DNA of 9,571 bases from an uncultured bacterium (GCA_927798255.1 CAKMMH010000058.1:1-9571), one strand, 5' to 3'. Positions 1 to 7,074 are shown, numbered from the stretch's first letter. A program made the numbers and translations. The notes: generated by a model from the sequence alone, not told the origin.

Positions 1-1
1 T

Positions 2-454
2 GCAATAGCTTCTTTTGTTAATATTGATGATCTACATATGACTTCAACTTTTGGTAGAATGCTTGCCGAGCAACTTATGAGTGAACTTGTAATGAGAGGA
101 TATGAGGTAGTTGAGTTAAGACATAGCCAAGCAATACAATTTTTAGCAGATGATGGGGGAGAGTTTGCGCTTTCAAGAAATATAAATAATTTAAGAAAAG
201 AAAGAAATTTAGGTGGAATTGTGGTAGGAACTTATACAGTTTCTCCAAAAAGAGTATATTTAAATGCAAGACTTATAAATCCTACAACTTCAGTTGTTCT
301 TTCTGCCGCGACAGCTGAAATGTCAAAGACAAGTGAAATCGAAAAAATGTTAAAAGGTGGAACGGGAAGTGGCGTGACAACAACTTTAGAAAGGGTGCCT
401 ATTAGAGATGTAAATGAAACACCTACTTCATTATTTCCTTCAAAGAAATTTTAA
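2..454 (+). CDS. flgO: FlgO-family flagellar outer-membrane protein (5' end outside window)
   Basis: The reading frame is open to the left edge, so the gene starts upstream. Residues encoded before the ATG at 38 (AIASFVNIDDLH) are part of the family pattern, so that ATG is internal. The 150 visible residues carry the FlgO-domain hallmarks: SFV-x-DDL followed by TSTFGRMLAEQL, then GYEVVELR, and a later stretch GGIVVGTYTVSPKRVYLNARL. In known members (for example Vibrio) FlgO is an outer-membrane protein linked to the flagellar base and needed for stability or motility. The signal peptide would lie in the missing part. The last 25 residues or so are not conserved in my recollection of the family. 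No neighbouring flagellar gene is visible in the window, so the flagellar role rests on the domain alone. A general lipoprotein with the same fold is possible. Confidence 0.82.
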   Translation, partial: AIASFVNIDDLHMTSTFGRMLAEQLMSELVMRGYEVVELRHSQAIQFLADDGGEFALSRNINNLRKERNLGGIVVGTYTVSPKRVYLNARLINPTTSVVLSAATAEMSKTSEIEKMLKGGTGSGVTTTLERVPIRDVNETPTSLFPSKKF

Positions 455-473
455 AGATAACAGATTTATTAAA

Positions 474-501
474 TAGTCAAAAAGGAAAAATTTGATATAA
501 T
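474..501 (+). promoter_or_regulatory. Candidate sigma-70 promoter of uppP
   Basis: A perfect -10 hexamer TATAAT (496-501) is preceded at 16 bases by TAGTCA (474-479), which matches 4 of 6 positions of the -35 consensus. It lies between flgO and uppP and would give a leader of about 45 bases. No convincing Shine-Dalgarno sequence precedes the uppP ATG. Confidence 0.5.
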
Positions 502-552
502 GCTTAATTGAGCTTATTGTTCTTATAGTTTTTCTTTTGGGCTATTTATAAA

Positions 553-1353
553 ATGAATGATATTGTTAATGTTGTTTTACTTGGTATTATTGAAGGATTA
601 ACGGAGTTTATCCCTGTTTCTAGCACAGGGCACTTAATCATATTTGGAAATTATCTAAATTTAAATGATTCGCTTCATGATACTTTTGAAATTTTTATTC
701 AACTTGGTGCTATCTTAGCCGTACTTTTCTTATATTTTAAAAGATTTATTCTTTTTTTTGATTTTAAAAATAAAGATGATGCATTTGCTGGAAAACAAGG
801 GCTGTTAAAAATGTTTCTTGCTTGTGTTCCAGTTTTCGTCATGGGATTTTTGTTCTACCAGTCAATAAAAGCTCTTTTAGCTAATATTCCATTAATTGCT
901 TTAGCTTTAATAGTTGGTGGAATTTTGATGATTATAGTCGAAAAAATTAAGATTAAAGTAAAAACTCATGGCTTAAATGAGCTAACTTATAAAGATTCTT
1001 TTTTAATTGGTATCTTTCAGTGTTTGTCTCTTTGGCCAGGTTTTTCAAGATCTGCTAGTACAATAATTGGCGGCATGTTTTTAGGGGTAAAAAGAGAGGT
1101 TTCTGCTAAATTTTCTTTTCTTGTGGCAGTTCCTGTGATTTTTGCTGCTGTAATTTATGATATATGTAAAAATTTCGCAAACTTATCTAAAGATGATATC
1201 TGGTTTTTCTTGATAGGATTTATAGTATCATTTTTTGTAGCCATTTTTTCAATAAAATTTTTCTTAAATATTTTAAAGAAATTTTCATTAACAATTTTTG
1301 GTTATTATAGAATCATTCTAGGCTTTATTGTATTACTAGTTTATTATTTGTAA
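553..1353 (+). CDS. uppP: Undecaprenyl-diphosphatase UppP (BacA family)
   Basis: This integral membrane phosphatase converts undecaprenyl pyrophosphate to undecaprenyl phosphate, recycling the lipid carrier for peptidoglycan and other envelope polymers. Overexpression in other bacteria gives bacitracin resistance. The 266-residue length is normal for the family. Both signature motifs are intact: EGLTEF (E14 and E18 form the E-x3-E site) followed by PVSSTGHL with H27, and PGFSRSAST at 162-170 with the catalytic arginine R166. Many hydrophobic segments follow, with the last two at about 216-240 and 250-266. The ATG at 553 gives the usual N-terminus, with the first motif near residue 14. No good ribosome binding site is visible. 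A promoter with a perfect -10 box lies just upstream, so the gene is probably transcribed independently of flgO. Confidence 0.96.
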   Translation: MNDIVNVVLLGIIEGLTEFIPVSSTGHLIIFGNYLNLNDSLHDTFEIFIQLGAILAVLFLYFKRFILFFDFKNKDDAFAGKQGLLKMFLACVPVFVMGFLFYQSIKALLANIPLIALALIVGGILMIIVEKIKIKVKTHGLNELTYKDSFLIGIFQCLSLWPGFSRSASTIIGGMFLGVKREVSAKFSFLVAVPVIFAAVIYDICKNFANLSKDDIWFFLIGFIVSFFVAIFSIKFFLNILKKFSLTIFGYYRIILGFIVLLVYYL

Positions 1354-1435
1354 AACTTTTTATATTTTTTAACATCTTATCTAGTAAGGGTTTTATATCT
1401 TTTATTTTGTTATTTTGTATAACTTAAGGAAAAAT

Positions 1436-2392
1436 ATGTTAAAAAAATTTTCTATTATTCTATTGATGTCACTGTTACTAGTAAGTAATACTGCTAGTGC
1501 AAAATATTTAATTGGTCTTAGCACATTTCCTATACAATCTGATAATTTTGAAGAAGCTGACTGTAATAGGGTTATTAAAATGGCAAAAGGTGTATCACAT
1601 CCAGCAATCGCAATTTTATATAATACTTTTGGAACCAATAAAACATGTCTTGAAAAATTTTATAATACTGTTGAGGAACAAAAAAAACGTCATATAACAG
1701 AAATACACTTTTCAAATGAAGCTGGAAGAAGAACAGGAAATGTTGATAAGAAAGATTTTTTAAGAAATTATAATGTTAAACAATATAATAAGCTTTTAAA
1801 GGAAATGCCAGATTGGTTTCAACGTAGAATTAAAAGAAGAGTGCGATCAATTAAAAAGCTTGTAAGACCTCATAGAAAGAAAGGCTATTTTATCTTATCT
1901 ACAGGACTTGAAGATAATTATCCGAAACAAGCTTGGTATAATTTATATTATCAAATTAAAAGATATTGGCCATACGCAATAGCAAGAAGTAATGTTAAGC
2001 ATGAAACTTGGGTTGCCCCAGAAAACGTTTGGGATGAGCGTCATGCATATTTTTCTTCACCTAAAAAACCTAATAGGTGTATTTTAAATGGTGATGGACA
2101 GGATATCGATTTCTTAAAACAAACAGGTGGAAAAGTTAGTGGTTATGAACCAGCAAAATATAAACAAGTAAAAAGATGGCTTAATAGAGGTATTAAAAAT
2201 AATTGTATAATGTTTCTATGGACTGCAAAATGGCAAGGAATTGAAGAAAACAAAAGAGTTTCTAAACCTTTAGATAGAGAATTTACGTATCATAAACAAG
2301 ATATGCCTGTAATCATTCATTTAGTAAAAGGTAAATCTTTAAATGACACTCGGGTCGGCATTGAATCTATAGATAAAATATTAAGTTATTAG
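1436..2392 (+). CDS. Secreted protein of unknown family, possibly barrel-fold hydrolase
   Basis: I do not recognise a named family. The ATG at 1436 is chosen because AAGGA (1426-1430) precedes it by 5 bases and it begins a textbook Sec signal peptide: MLKKF, a hydrophobic core at residues 6-16, then a TASA-K cleavage site after about residue 22. A TTG start at 1415 would spoil this. The mature protein (about 296 residues) is basic and aromatic-rich, with four cysteines (43, 71, 215, 257) that could pair in the periplasm. Predicted strands alternate with helices, and several end in polar or acidic residues: IHFSNE (N94-E95), FILSTGLED (E159-D160), KHETW (E190), ILNGDGQD (D220, D223), then FLWTAKW (260-266). 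This is what a TIM-barrel glycoside hydrolase-like domain would show, but that is inference only. A helical, very basic insert (125-147) is unusual. The gene lies alone, 82 bases after uppP. Confidence 0.8.
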   Translation: MLKKFSIILLMSLLLVSNTASAKYLIGLSTFPIQSDNFEEADCNRVIKMAKGVSHPAIAILYNTFGTNKTCLEKFYNTVEEQKKRHITEIHFSNEAGRRTGNVDKKDFLRNYNVKQYNKLLKEMPDWFQRRIKRRVRSIKKLVRPHRKKGYFILSTGLEDNYPKQAWYNLYYQIKRYWPYAIARSNVKHETWVAPENVWDERHAYFSSPKKPNRCILNGDGQDIDFLKQTGGKVSGYEPAKYKQVKRWLNRGIKNNCIMFLWTAKWQGIEENKRVSKPLDREFTYHKQDMPVIIHLVKGKSLNDTRVGIESIDKILSY

Positions 2393-2394
2393 TA

Positions 2395-2524
2395 GGGAGA
2401 GAGAGAGTGCGTGTGTGTGGCTTCAGGTAACAAGAAACCTAAAAACTGCGTGGCTTCAGATAGCAGGAGTGGTTTACTGGCTTTTGGTGTTGAAAACAGA
2501 TTGCTGATGTCTGATATTAGATTT
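2395..2524. repeat. Dinucleotide tract plus degenerate heptad repeats upstream of serS
   Basis: The gap after the secreted-protein gene begins with a GA tract running into an alternating GT tract (2395-2420). Two imperfect copies of a unit beginning GGCTTCAG follow (2419 and 2452), each continuing with GGTAACA or GATAGCA. The patch ends with units in 7-base phase: CAGATTG (2497), CTGATGT (2504), CTGATAT (2511), TAGATTT (2518). It is clearly less AT-rich than its surroundings and has no open reading frame of note. The CTGATNN units match those at 3982-4023 and 5188-5229. The rest of the gap up to serS is plain AT-rich sequence containing two copies of AAAAATATCTTT (2564 and 2600). Confidence 0.6.
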
Positions 2525-2608
2525 AAAAAGTGAAAACATGAATATAGGTAGCTTCTAAAATACAAAAATATCTTTCTATATTAATATCTTAAAAAATATA
2601 AAAATATC

Positions 2609-2636
2609 TTTAAAAATAGGTTTATTGGTATATACT
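2609..2636 (+). promoter_or_regulatory. Candidate promoter of serS
   Basis: TATACT (2631-2636) is a good -10 box. The best upstream partner is TTTAAA (2609-2614) at 16 bases, a weak -35 that could be fortuitous in AT-rich DNA. The leader would be about 30 bases. Confidence 0.35.
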
Positions 2637-2672
2637 TATAAATGATTGTATTTTTTTATAAGGATAAGACTT

Positions 2673-3950
2673 ATGCTAGATATTAATAAAATTAGACAAA
2701 ATCCAGAAGAGGTAAGAAGAGGTCTTTTAAAGAAAATTGATAATATTGATTTTACAGAATTATTAGAGTGGGACAAGGAGTGCCGTGCATCCATTGCAGA
2801 AGTTGAATCCTTAAAAGCAAAAAGAAATAAAGTTAGTGCTGATATCCCAAATTTAAAGAAAGAGGGAAAAGATGTTTCTAATCTTGTTGAGGAAATGAAA
2901 AAGATTGGAGATGATATCAAAGTTTTAGATGATAAAGTAGAAGCTTTTCAAACTAAAATTAGAGAGTTTCTTGAAGTTCTTCCAAATCCAGCAGATGATG
3001 ATGTTGTAGATGGAGATAAAGAGCAAAATCAAGTTATAAGAAGCTTTGGTACAAAAAGAGAATTTACTTTTAAACCCAAAGATCACGTTGAACTTGCAAC
3101 AAGCCTTGGACTTATTGATTACAAACGTGCAGTTAAGATCTCAGGAAATGGCTTTTGGATGTACACAGGTCTTGGGGCGCAACTTGAATGGGCACTTTTA
3201 AATTATTTTGTAAAAACTCATTTAAAAGATGGCTATGAGTTTATTTTACCTCCTTATATTCTAAACTACGAATCTGGTTATACTGCAGGACAATTTCCTA
3301 AGTTTAAAGATGATGTGTTTAGAATAGAAAATAGCGAGAAGGGGCAATTTTTGCTACCTACAGCCGAAACCCCACTTGCTAATTTTTATAGAGATGAAGT
3401 GGTTCCTGAAGAAGAGCTTCCAAAGAAATTTTTTGGATATTCTGCGTGTTTTAGAAGTGAAGCAGGAAGTTATAGAGCATCTGAAAGAGGAATGATTAGA
3501 GGGCATCAATTTAATAAAATTGAGATGTTTATTTATTGCACTCCTCAGGATTCAGAAAAAATGCTTGAAGAGCTTGTTCATAAAGCTGAAAATCTTGTAA
3601 ATGGTTTAGGACTTACTTTCCAAGTTTCAAAACTTGCAAGCCGTGATTGTTCATCTGCTATGGCAAAAACAATAGATATTGAAATTTGGATTCCAAGCAT
3701 GAACGAGTTTAAGGAAGTAAGTTCTGCTTCTATGTGTAGAGAATATCAGGCAATTAGAGGTAATATGCGTTATAAATCAAAAGAAACAGGAAAGAACGCA
3801 TATATTAACACTCTAAATGCTTCTGGTCTTGCAACAAGCCGTTTAATTCCTGCGATCTTAGAGCAATTTCAGCAGGAAGATGGGTCGGTAGTAGTGCCAG
3901 AACCATTAAGAGAATGGGTCGGATGTGATATCATAAAACCAAGAAATTAA
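2673..3950 (+). CDS. serS: Seryl-tRNA synthetase
   Basis: A class II aminoacyl-tRNA synthetase of the cytoplasm that charges tRNA-Ser (and the selenocysteine tRNA where present) with serine using ATP. The 425-residue length is typical. The N-terminus (MLDINKIRQNPEEVRRGL) and the long charged coiled-coil arm at about 27-100, which grips the tRNA long variable arm, are normal. The catalytic domain has the serine-binding TAET loop (230-233), motif 2 with FRSEAGSYRASERGMIRGHQF (from 260) and motif 3 NASGLATSRL (382-391, where NGSGLA is more usual). The segment MNEFKEVSSAS (343-353) is the family's conserved ribose/serine pocket. The ATG at 2673 is preferred over an in-frame TTG at 2646 because AAGGA (2660-2664) stands 8 bases before it and the protein then begins as the family does. 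It is an essential gene and intact here, in contrast to its neighbour gltX. Confidence 0.97.
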   Translation: MLDINKIRQNPEEVRRGLLKKIDNIDFTELLEWDKECRASIAEVESLKAKRNKVSADIPNLKKEGKDVSNLVEEMKKIGDDIKVLDDKVEAFQTKIREFLEVLPNPADDDVVDGDKEQNQVIRSFGTKREFTFKPKDHVELATSLGLIDYKRAVKISGNGFWMYTGLGAQLEWALLNYFVKTHLKDGYEFILPPYILNYESGYTAGQFPKFKDDVFRIENSEKGQFLLPTAETPLANFYRDEVVPEEELPKKFFGYSACFRSEAGSYRASERGMIRGHQFNKIEMFIYCTPQDSEKMLEELVHKAENLVNGLGLTFQVSKLASRDCSSAMAKTIDIEIWIPSMNEFKEVSSASMCREYQAIRGNMRYKSKETGKNAYINTLNASGLATSRLIPAILEQFQQEDGSVVVPEPLREWVGCDIIKPRN

Positions 3951-3981
3951 AATTTGATTTCAGGTAAAAGGGAGAAGGTGT

Positions 3982-4023
3982 CAGGTATCTGATTGCTGTT
4001 AGCTGACACCTGATAGCTGAAAT
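3982..4023. repeat. Heptad repeat array between serS and gltX pseudogene
   Basis: Six consecutive 7-base units run in perfect phase: CAGGTAT, CTGATTG (3989), CTGTTAG (3996), CTGACAC (4003), CTGATAG (4010), CTGAAAT (4017). The first three bases are nearly fixed and the last four drift. Within the patch AGGTGTCAG (3976-3984) and CTGACACCT (4003-4011) are perfect inverted repeats, a 9-bp stem with an 18-base loop. No T tract follows, so this is a poor factor-independent terminator, though it could still stabilise the serS transcript end. Confidence 0.65.
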
Positions 4024-4055
4024 TTATTATATACTATAAAAGAAAAATAATTATT

Positions 4056-5198
4056 ATGGATTCTCGTTTTCGTTTTGCACCAACTCTAGCAGGATTTATT
4101 CATATTGGAAATTAAGAACTGGAGTTTTTGCATATTTAGCAGCAAAACATTATGGCGGAAAACTTATATTAAGAATTGAAGATACAGATCAAGAGAGATT
4201 AGTAAAAGGTGCAATAGAAAATTTAGTAAATGTACTTGATGCACTAGGTATAGATTTTGATGAAGTATCACTTGTTGATCCTGTGCTTTTAAAAAGTGAT
4301 GGATTTCCTACATATCATCTAGCGGTTGTCATAGATGACCATTTAATGGGGATAACACACGTATTTAGAGGTGATGATTGGATTGCTACCACTTCAATTC
4401 ATTTACAACTACATAAAGCGTTTGGTTTGGAAGCACCTATTTTTTGTCATTTACCTTTAGTTTTAGGAAAAGATAAAAAGAAGTTTAGTAAGAGGCACGG
4501 TGCAACCTATGCACAAACTTTTTTAGATGAAGGGTATCTTCGAGAAGCACTTGTAAACTATATTTCTCTTGTTGGTTGGTCTAGTGGTGATGATCAAGAA
4601 ATTTTTTCTAAGGAAGAACTTATCGAAAAATTTACAATTGAAAGAATAAATAACGCTAGCTGTATTTTTGATTTTGATAAACTTCTTTGGGTAAATGGAA
4701 TGCATATAAGAGTATTAAGTACCGATGATTATATTAATAGAGTAACCATTTATTGAAAAAGTAGGGCTAAATTTTGATGAAGATAAATTTAGAATTGTTA
4801 CAAAAGACATACAAAAAAGGACAAAAGTATTAAGCGATGTACCTGAAAGAGTGGATTTCTTATTTAATAATGAGATTACAAGAGATATTTCTTCAATGTT
4901 TAAAAAAGGAATAGATAAAGAAAAAGTAATCTTAGTTTAGATACTGCAAAGACATTTTTTGAAAATGAAGAAAATTTCTCTTTAGAAAATTCAAAAAAAC
5001 TTGAAGAAGATATATATGCAAAATTTCATGAGCTTGGATTTCATATGGGAGGAAGTTTTCGGAGTGTTAAGAATTGCAGTAACGGGAAAAGCTGTGACTC
5101 CACCATTTATTGATTCGATTATAGCTTTAGGAAAGAAAGTGACTATAAAAAGAATAGAAGATGCTAAGAGGGAAGTTAATCAATATTCTCATTGCTGA
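4056..5198 (+). pseudogene. gltX: Glutamyl-tRNA synthetase pseudogene (frameshifts and internal deletion)
   Basis: Read across three frames this is a class I GluRS remnant. It starts at ATG 4056 (MDSRFRFAP...GFIHIGN), then shifts by a lost base near 4113 and resumes as RTGVFAYLAAKHYGGKL and LRIEDTDQERL. After GIDFDE (about 4263) it jumps in frame to VDPVLLKSDGFPTYHLA, so roughly 100-115 codons of the usual protein are missing, including the connective-peptide region. The ATP-loop KKKFSKRHG (the KMSKS equivalent) and FRGDDW are still readable. Further shifts fall near 4746 (before PFIEKVGL), near 4940 (before LDTAKTFF), and near 5052, where an extra G precedes VFGVLRIAVTGKAVTPP. The first signature is also eroded: APTLAG where APSPTG is expected. 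The final stop lies inside the downstream heptad repeat. It cannot encode a working enzyme, so another gltX copy is presumably elsewhere in the genome. Sequencing error is unlikely because the flanking long genes are unbroken. Confidence 0.93.
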
Positions 5199-5229
5199 TT
5201 GCAGACTGCGGAATGCTGATTGCTGAATT
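5188..5229. repeat. Heptad repeat array at the gltX pseudogene 3' end
   Basis: Six in-phase 7-base units: CTCATTG (5188), CTGATTG (5195), CAGACTG (5202), CGGAATG (5209), CTGATTG (5216), CTGAATT (5223), followed by a looser run of ATCT-type sequence to about 5258. The unit is the same as at 3982-4023, so the pseudogene is bracketed by related arrays in the same orientation. The last pseudogene codons (SHC and stop) are written in this repeat, which suggests that the original gltX 3' end was replaced or overrun. Confidence 0.65.
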
Positions 5230-5302
5230 TATCTATCTCTAATATCTGCTATCTATTAACCTGTTTTCAGAAACTGTTCGTTTTTCTTTAATTCTTATCA
5301 TG

Positions 5303-5329
5303 TTGATAACCTAAGATAAATATTATAAA
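5303..5329 (+). promoter_or_regulatory. Candidate promoter of the 67-residue protein gene
   Basis: TTGATA (5303-5308), 15 bases, then TATAAA (5324-5329), continuing CT. With the overlapping box TAAACT the spacing becomes the usual 17. The same arrangement stands before the genes at 5766 and 7075, which supports it as a real promoter type. The leader would be about 50 bases. Confidence 0.5.
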
Positions 5330-5387
5330 CTTATGCTATTTGTGTTTTAGGGTTCTTTTAATCATTTTAACAAGAAAGGTTTCGCTT

Positions 5388-5591
5388 ATGGCAGACGGTA
5401 AAAAACTAGATGTAGGCATTAGAACTAGAGATGCTATGCAATCGGTTGCTATGGTACATAAGGATTCAGCTCTTGATGCTTCTTCTTGTGAAGATGATAT
5501 CAAATCACAAGATAAAGTGATAGGCTGTAATGATAAGGACTCTGCTCAATACGACATACCTAAGCACAAGTTTTACTTGGGCGAAGATTAG
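5388..5591 (+). CDS. Small acidic protein of unknown function (67 residues)
   Basis: I do not recognise a family. The start at 5388 is set by AAAGG (5375-5379) eight bases upstream; an in-frame TTG at 5340 lacks such a site. The product MADGKKLDVGIRTRDAM... is hydrophilic and rich in Asp, Ser and Lys, with two cysteines (about residues 32 and 45). It has no signal peptide or membrane segment, so it should be a soluble cytoplasmic protein. It is an isolated single-gene unit with a promoter before it and a 14-bp hairpin 40 bases after its stop. That, together with one of the best ribosome binding sites in the window, argues for real expression of a small protein rather than a chance frame. It could also be a decayed or regulatory peptide. 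Confidence 0.62.
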   Translation: MADGKKLDVGIRTRDAMQSVAMVHKDSALDASSCEDDIKSQDKVIGCNDKDSAQYDIPKHKFYLGED

Positions 5592-5630
5592 TCTTTTTGA
5601 TATAGGTAATCCTTACCTTATACCCATCAC

Positions 5631-5675
5631 AAAGTGCGCTTGAATCTTAGTATTTAGGCGTACTTTTATATATTT
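5631..5675 (+). terminator. Hairpin terminator after the 67-residue protein gene
   Basis: AAAGTGCGCTTGAA (5631-5644) pairs with TTTAGGCGTACTTT (5653-5666) over 14 positions, including three G-T wobbles, with an 8-base loop. The T/A-rich run TATATATTT follows directly. This fits a factor-independent terminator with an imperfect U tract. A shorter hairpin AGGTAA-TCC-TTACCT lies just before it (5604-5618). Confidence 0.6.
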
Positions 5676-5701
5676 CCCTTAATAACTTTAATACACTATG
5701 A

Positions 5702-5728
5702 TTGATATATTTTTAGTAAAGATATAAA
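5702..5728 (+). promoter_or_regulatory. Candidate promoter of the 396-residue protein gene
   Basis: TTGATA (5702-5707), 15 bases, then TATAAA (5723-5728) followed by CT, identical in layout to the site at 5303. The leader to the ATG at 5766 would be about 30 bases. Confidence 0.5.
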
Positions 5729-5765
5729 CTATCCAGCAGATTTTGAGTTTTTTGGAAAAAATTTT

Positions 5766-6956
5766 ATGAATGACATTAAAGAAAATGACAATAACACAAT
5801 TAATAATGTTGATAATGTTAATAATTCAGTGGATTTTAAACAAGAAGAAAAAAATAATATCTTAAATTTTATAAAAACACTACCTCAAATTTTAATGGCT
5901 CAAACTTTAAAAGATAATTATCGTGTAACACCTCAAGGCCTTTTTATTAATTTAAAAGAAACGAAAAATTTCACTTCATTATTTGCAAAAAGTACAAATA
6001 CACCAGAAAATAAGGTTATAAAAAAACTTTTTAATGAGGAATCTCTTCCTGTTTATTATTTATTAGAAGGAAAAAGTTGCCAGACAGGAAACCTTGTTCC
6101 ACTTAATATTAATGAACCACAACAATTTAAAATGCCTTATTATTTAGGAACACTTACTAATGCTAGAGATTATCTTTATCCTCAAGATCCTGAAATCTTA
6201 GCGATAAATGATTTAAAAATTAATGGAAATAATATTGAGTTTAAAAAAGGAAATTTTACATATACTTTAAGTCAAGATTTATTAAAAAGATTTAATCATT
6301 TTATTGATTTTTCACCGATGATTTCGAAAAGATTTTCAAATTCTTCAAAATCATTAAAGGAGTCATTAAAAGCATTTATATTTTTCTTTAAAAAAGCAAG
6401 ATTTGTTCATAGTCCTAAAAAGTTACTTGTACCTCAAAAATGTAAAGATAATAAAAACAATAAATTTATGATACTTGATTCGCTGGTTTTTATTTTTAAT
6501 AAAGATAACGTAATTCAAGATTTCTATGAAGCTAAAGGAAAAAATCTTTATCATTTTATGAGAAGTGAGTTTGAAAAAATCAAACCTTATTATCGTTCAG
6601 AAAAAGTAGGGACATTTAAGCCTTTTCCTTCAAGTAATAAATTTTTAGGAGTTTATACATTAAATAAAAAAAGCTCAATGTTAAATCCTTTTGCTTTTTT
6701 TAATTTTTTAGAAACAGCTCCTTTAATGAAGAGTATGGAGCATTATTTTATGAAAACTTATTCTGTAAAAGATGCTTTTGAAATTTTTTCATACTTATTT
6801 ATAAATGCAGCTCCAATTGAAGCAAAGAATATTAAAAATTATATTGAGAAATTAAGTAAATATTCTTGCAAATATCTTATAAATCAACAGTGGATTTTTG
6901 GGCTTGATAATAAAGATAATCTTACTACGTGCATTGCCAAGGGGAGTAAAAAGTAA
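5766..6956 (+). CDS. Cytoplasmic protein of unknown family, 396 residues
   Basis: No family is recognised. The first 25 residues or so are low-complexity and rich in Asn, Asp and Val (encoded partly by a 9-base direct repeat near 5808-5825), followed by a charged linker. The body is mixed alpha/beta and basic, with several aromatic-rich strands, for example around 205-220 (FIFFFKKARF) and LDSLVFIFNKDNV (about 239-251). There is no signal peptide, convincing membrane helix, nucleotide-binding loop or obvious catalytic motif. The ATG at 5766 is the first in frame. Only a weak GGA about 10 bases upstream could serve as ribosome binding site. It is followed after 118 bases by another large protein of unknown family with its own candidate promoter. 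The two have similar Asn-rich starts, so a shared lineage-specific role is possible, but this is inference. Confidence 0.8.
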   Translation: MNDIKENDNNTINNVDNVNNSVDFKQEEKNNILNFIKTLPQILMAQTLKDNYRVTPQGLFINLKETKNFTSLFAKSTNTPENKVIKKLFNEESLPVYYLLEGKSCQTGNLVPLNINEPQQFKMPYYLGTLTNARDYLYPQDPEILAINDLKINGNNIEFKKGNFTYTLSQDLLKRFNHFIDFSPMISKRFSNSSKSLKESLKAFIFFFKKARFVHSPKKLLVPQKCKDNKNNKFMILDSLVFIFNKDNVIQDFYEAKGKNLYHFMRSEFEKIKPYYRSEKVGTFKPFPSSNKFLGVYTLNKKSSMLNPFAFFNFLETAPLMKSMEHYFMKTYSVKDAFEIFSYLFINAAPIEAKNIKNYIEKLSKYSCKYLINQQWIFGLDNKDNLTTCIAKGSKK

Positions 6957-6998
6957 AAATAAAATCTTTATTAAATATTGATAGTTATACCTGAAAAG

Positions 6999-7025
6999 TT
7001 GAAAATTCCATTGAGATATTATAAC
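6999..7025 (+). promoter_or_regulatory. Candidate promoter of the 674-residue protein gene
   Basis: TTGAAA (6999-7004), 15 bases, then TATAAC (7020-7025), the same spacing as the sites at 5303 and 5702. The overlapping TAACAT would give 17 bases. The leader would be about 45 bases. Confidence 0.4.
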
Positions 7026-7074
7026 ATCATCGCAGTTTTCTTAGAATAAATTTGTTGTTAATGAAGTAGTAGAA

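Noticed and set aside
75..269. Minus-strand reading frame of 64 codons
   Set aside because: It lies wholly inside the flgO-like gene, which matches a known family. Its Leu/Phe-rich product is a product of AT-rich composition on the opposite strand.
1402..2920. Minus-strand frames at 1402-1638 and 2636-2920
   Set aside because: Both are antisense shadows over the secreted-protein gene and serS, with no ribosome binding site or recognisable product.
3976..4011. Factor-independent terminator of serS
   Set aside because: There is a 9-bp stem, but the loop is 18 bases and no T tract follows. The symmetry may just result from the repeat units.
4283..4756. Separate short GluRS-like gene starting at GTG 4283
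   Set aside because: The same frame continues upstream to 4115 with GluRS sequence. The GTG is an internal valine of DPVLLKSDG, so it is a fragment of the pseudogene.
5001..5198. Independent 65-residue protein
   Set aside because: It is the C-terminal GluRS segment (VFGVLRIAVTGKAVTPP) after the last frameshift; its first 15 residues are read out of frame.
3982..5229. CRISPR-like arrays from the repeated CTGATTG units
   Set aside because: The units are 7 bases, contiguous and degenerate, with no spacers of regular length and no cas genes.
5592..5765. tRNA or other structured RNA gene between the 67- and 396-residue genes
   Set aside because: There is no cloverleaf, T-loop or CCA-like end; the only structure is the hairpin interpreted as a terminator.
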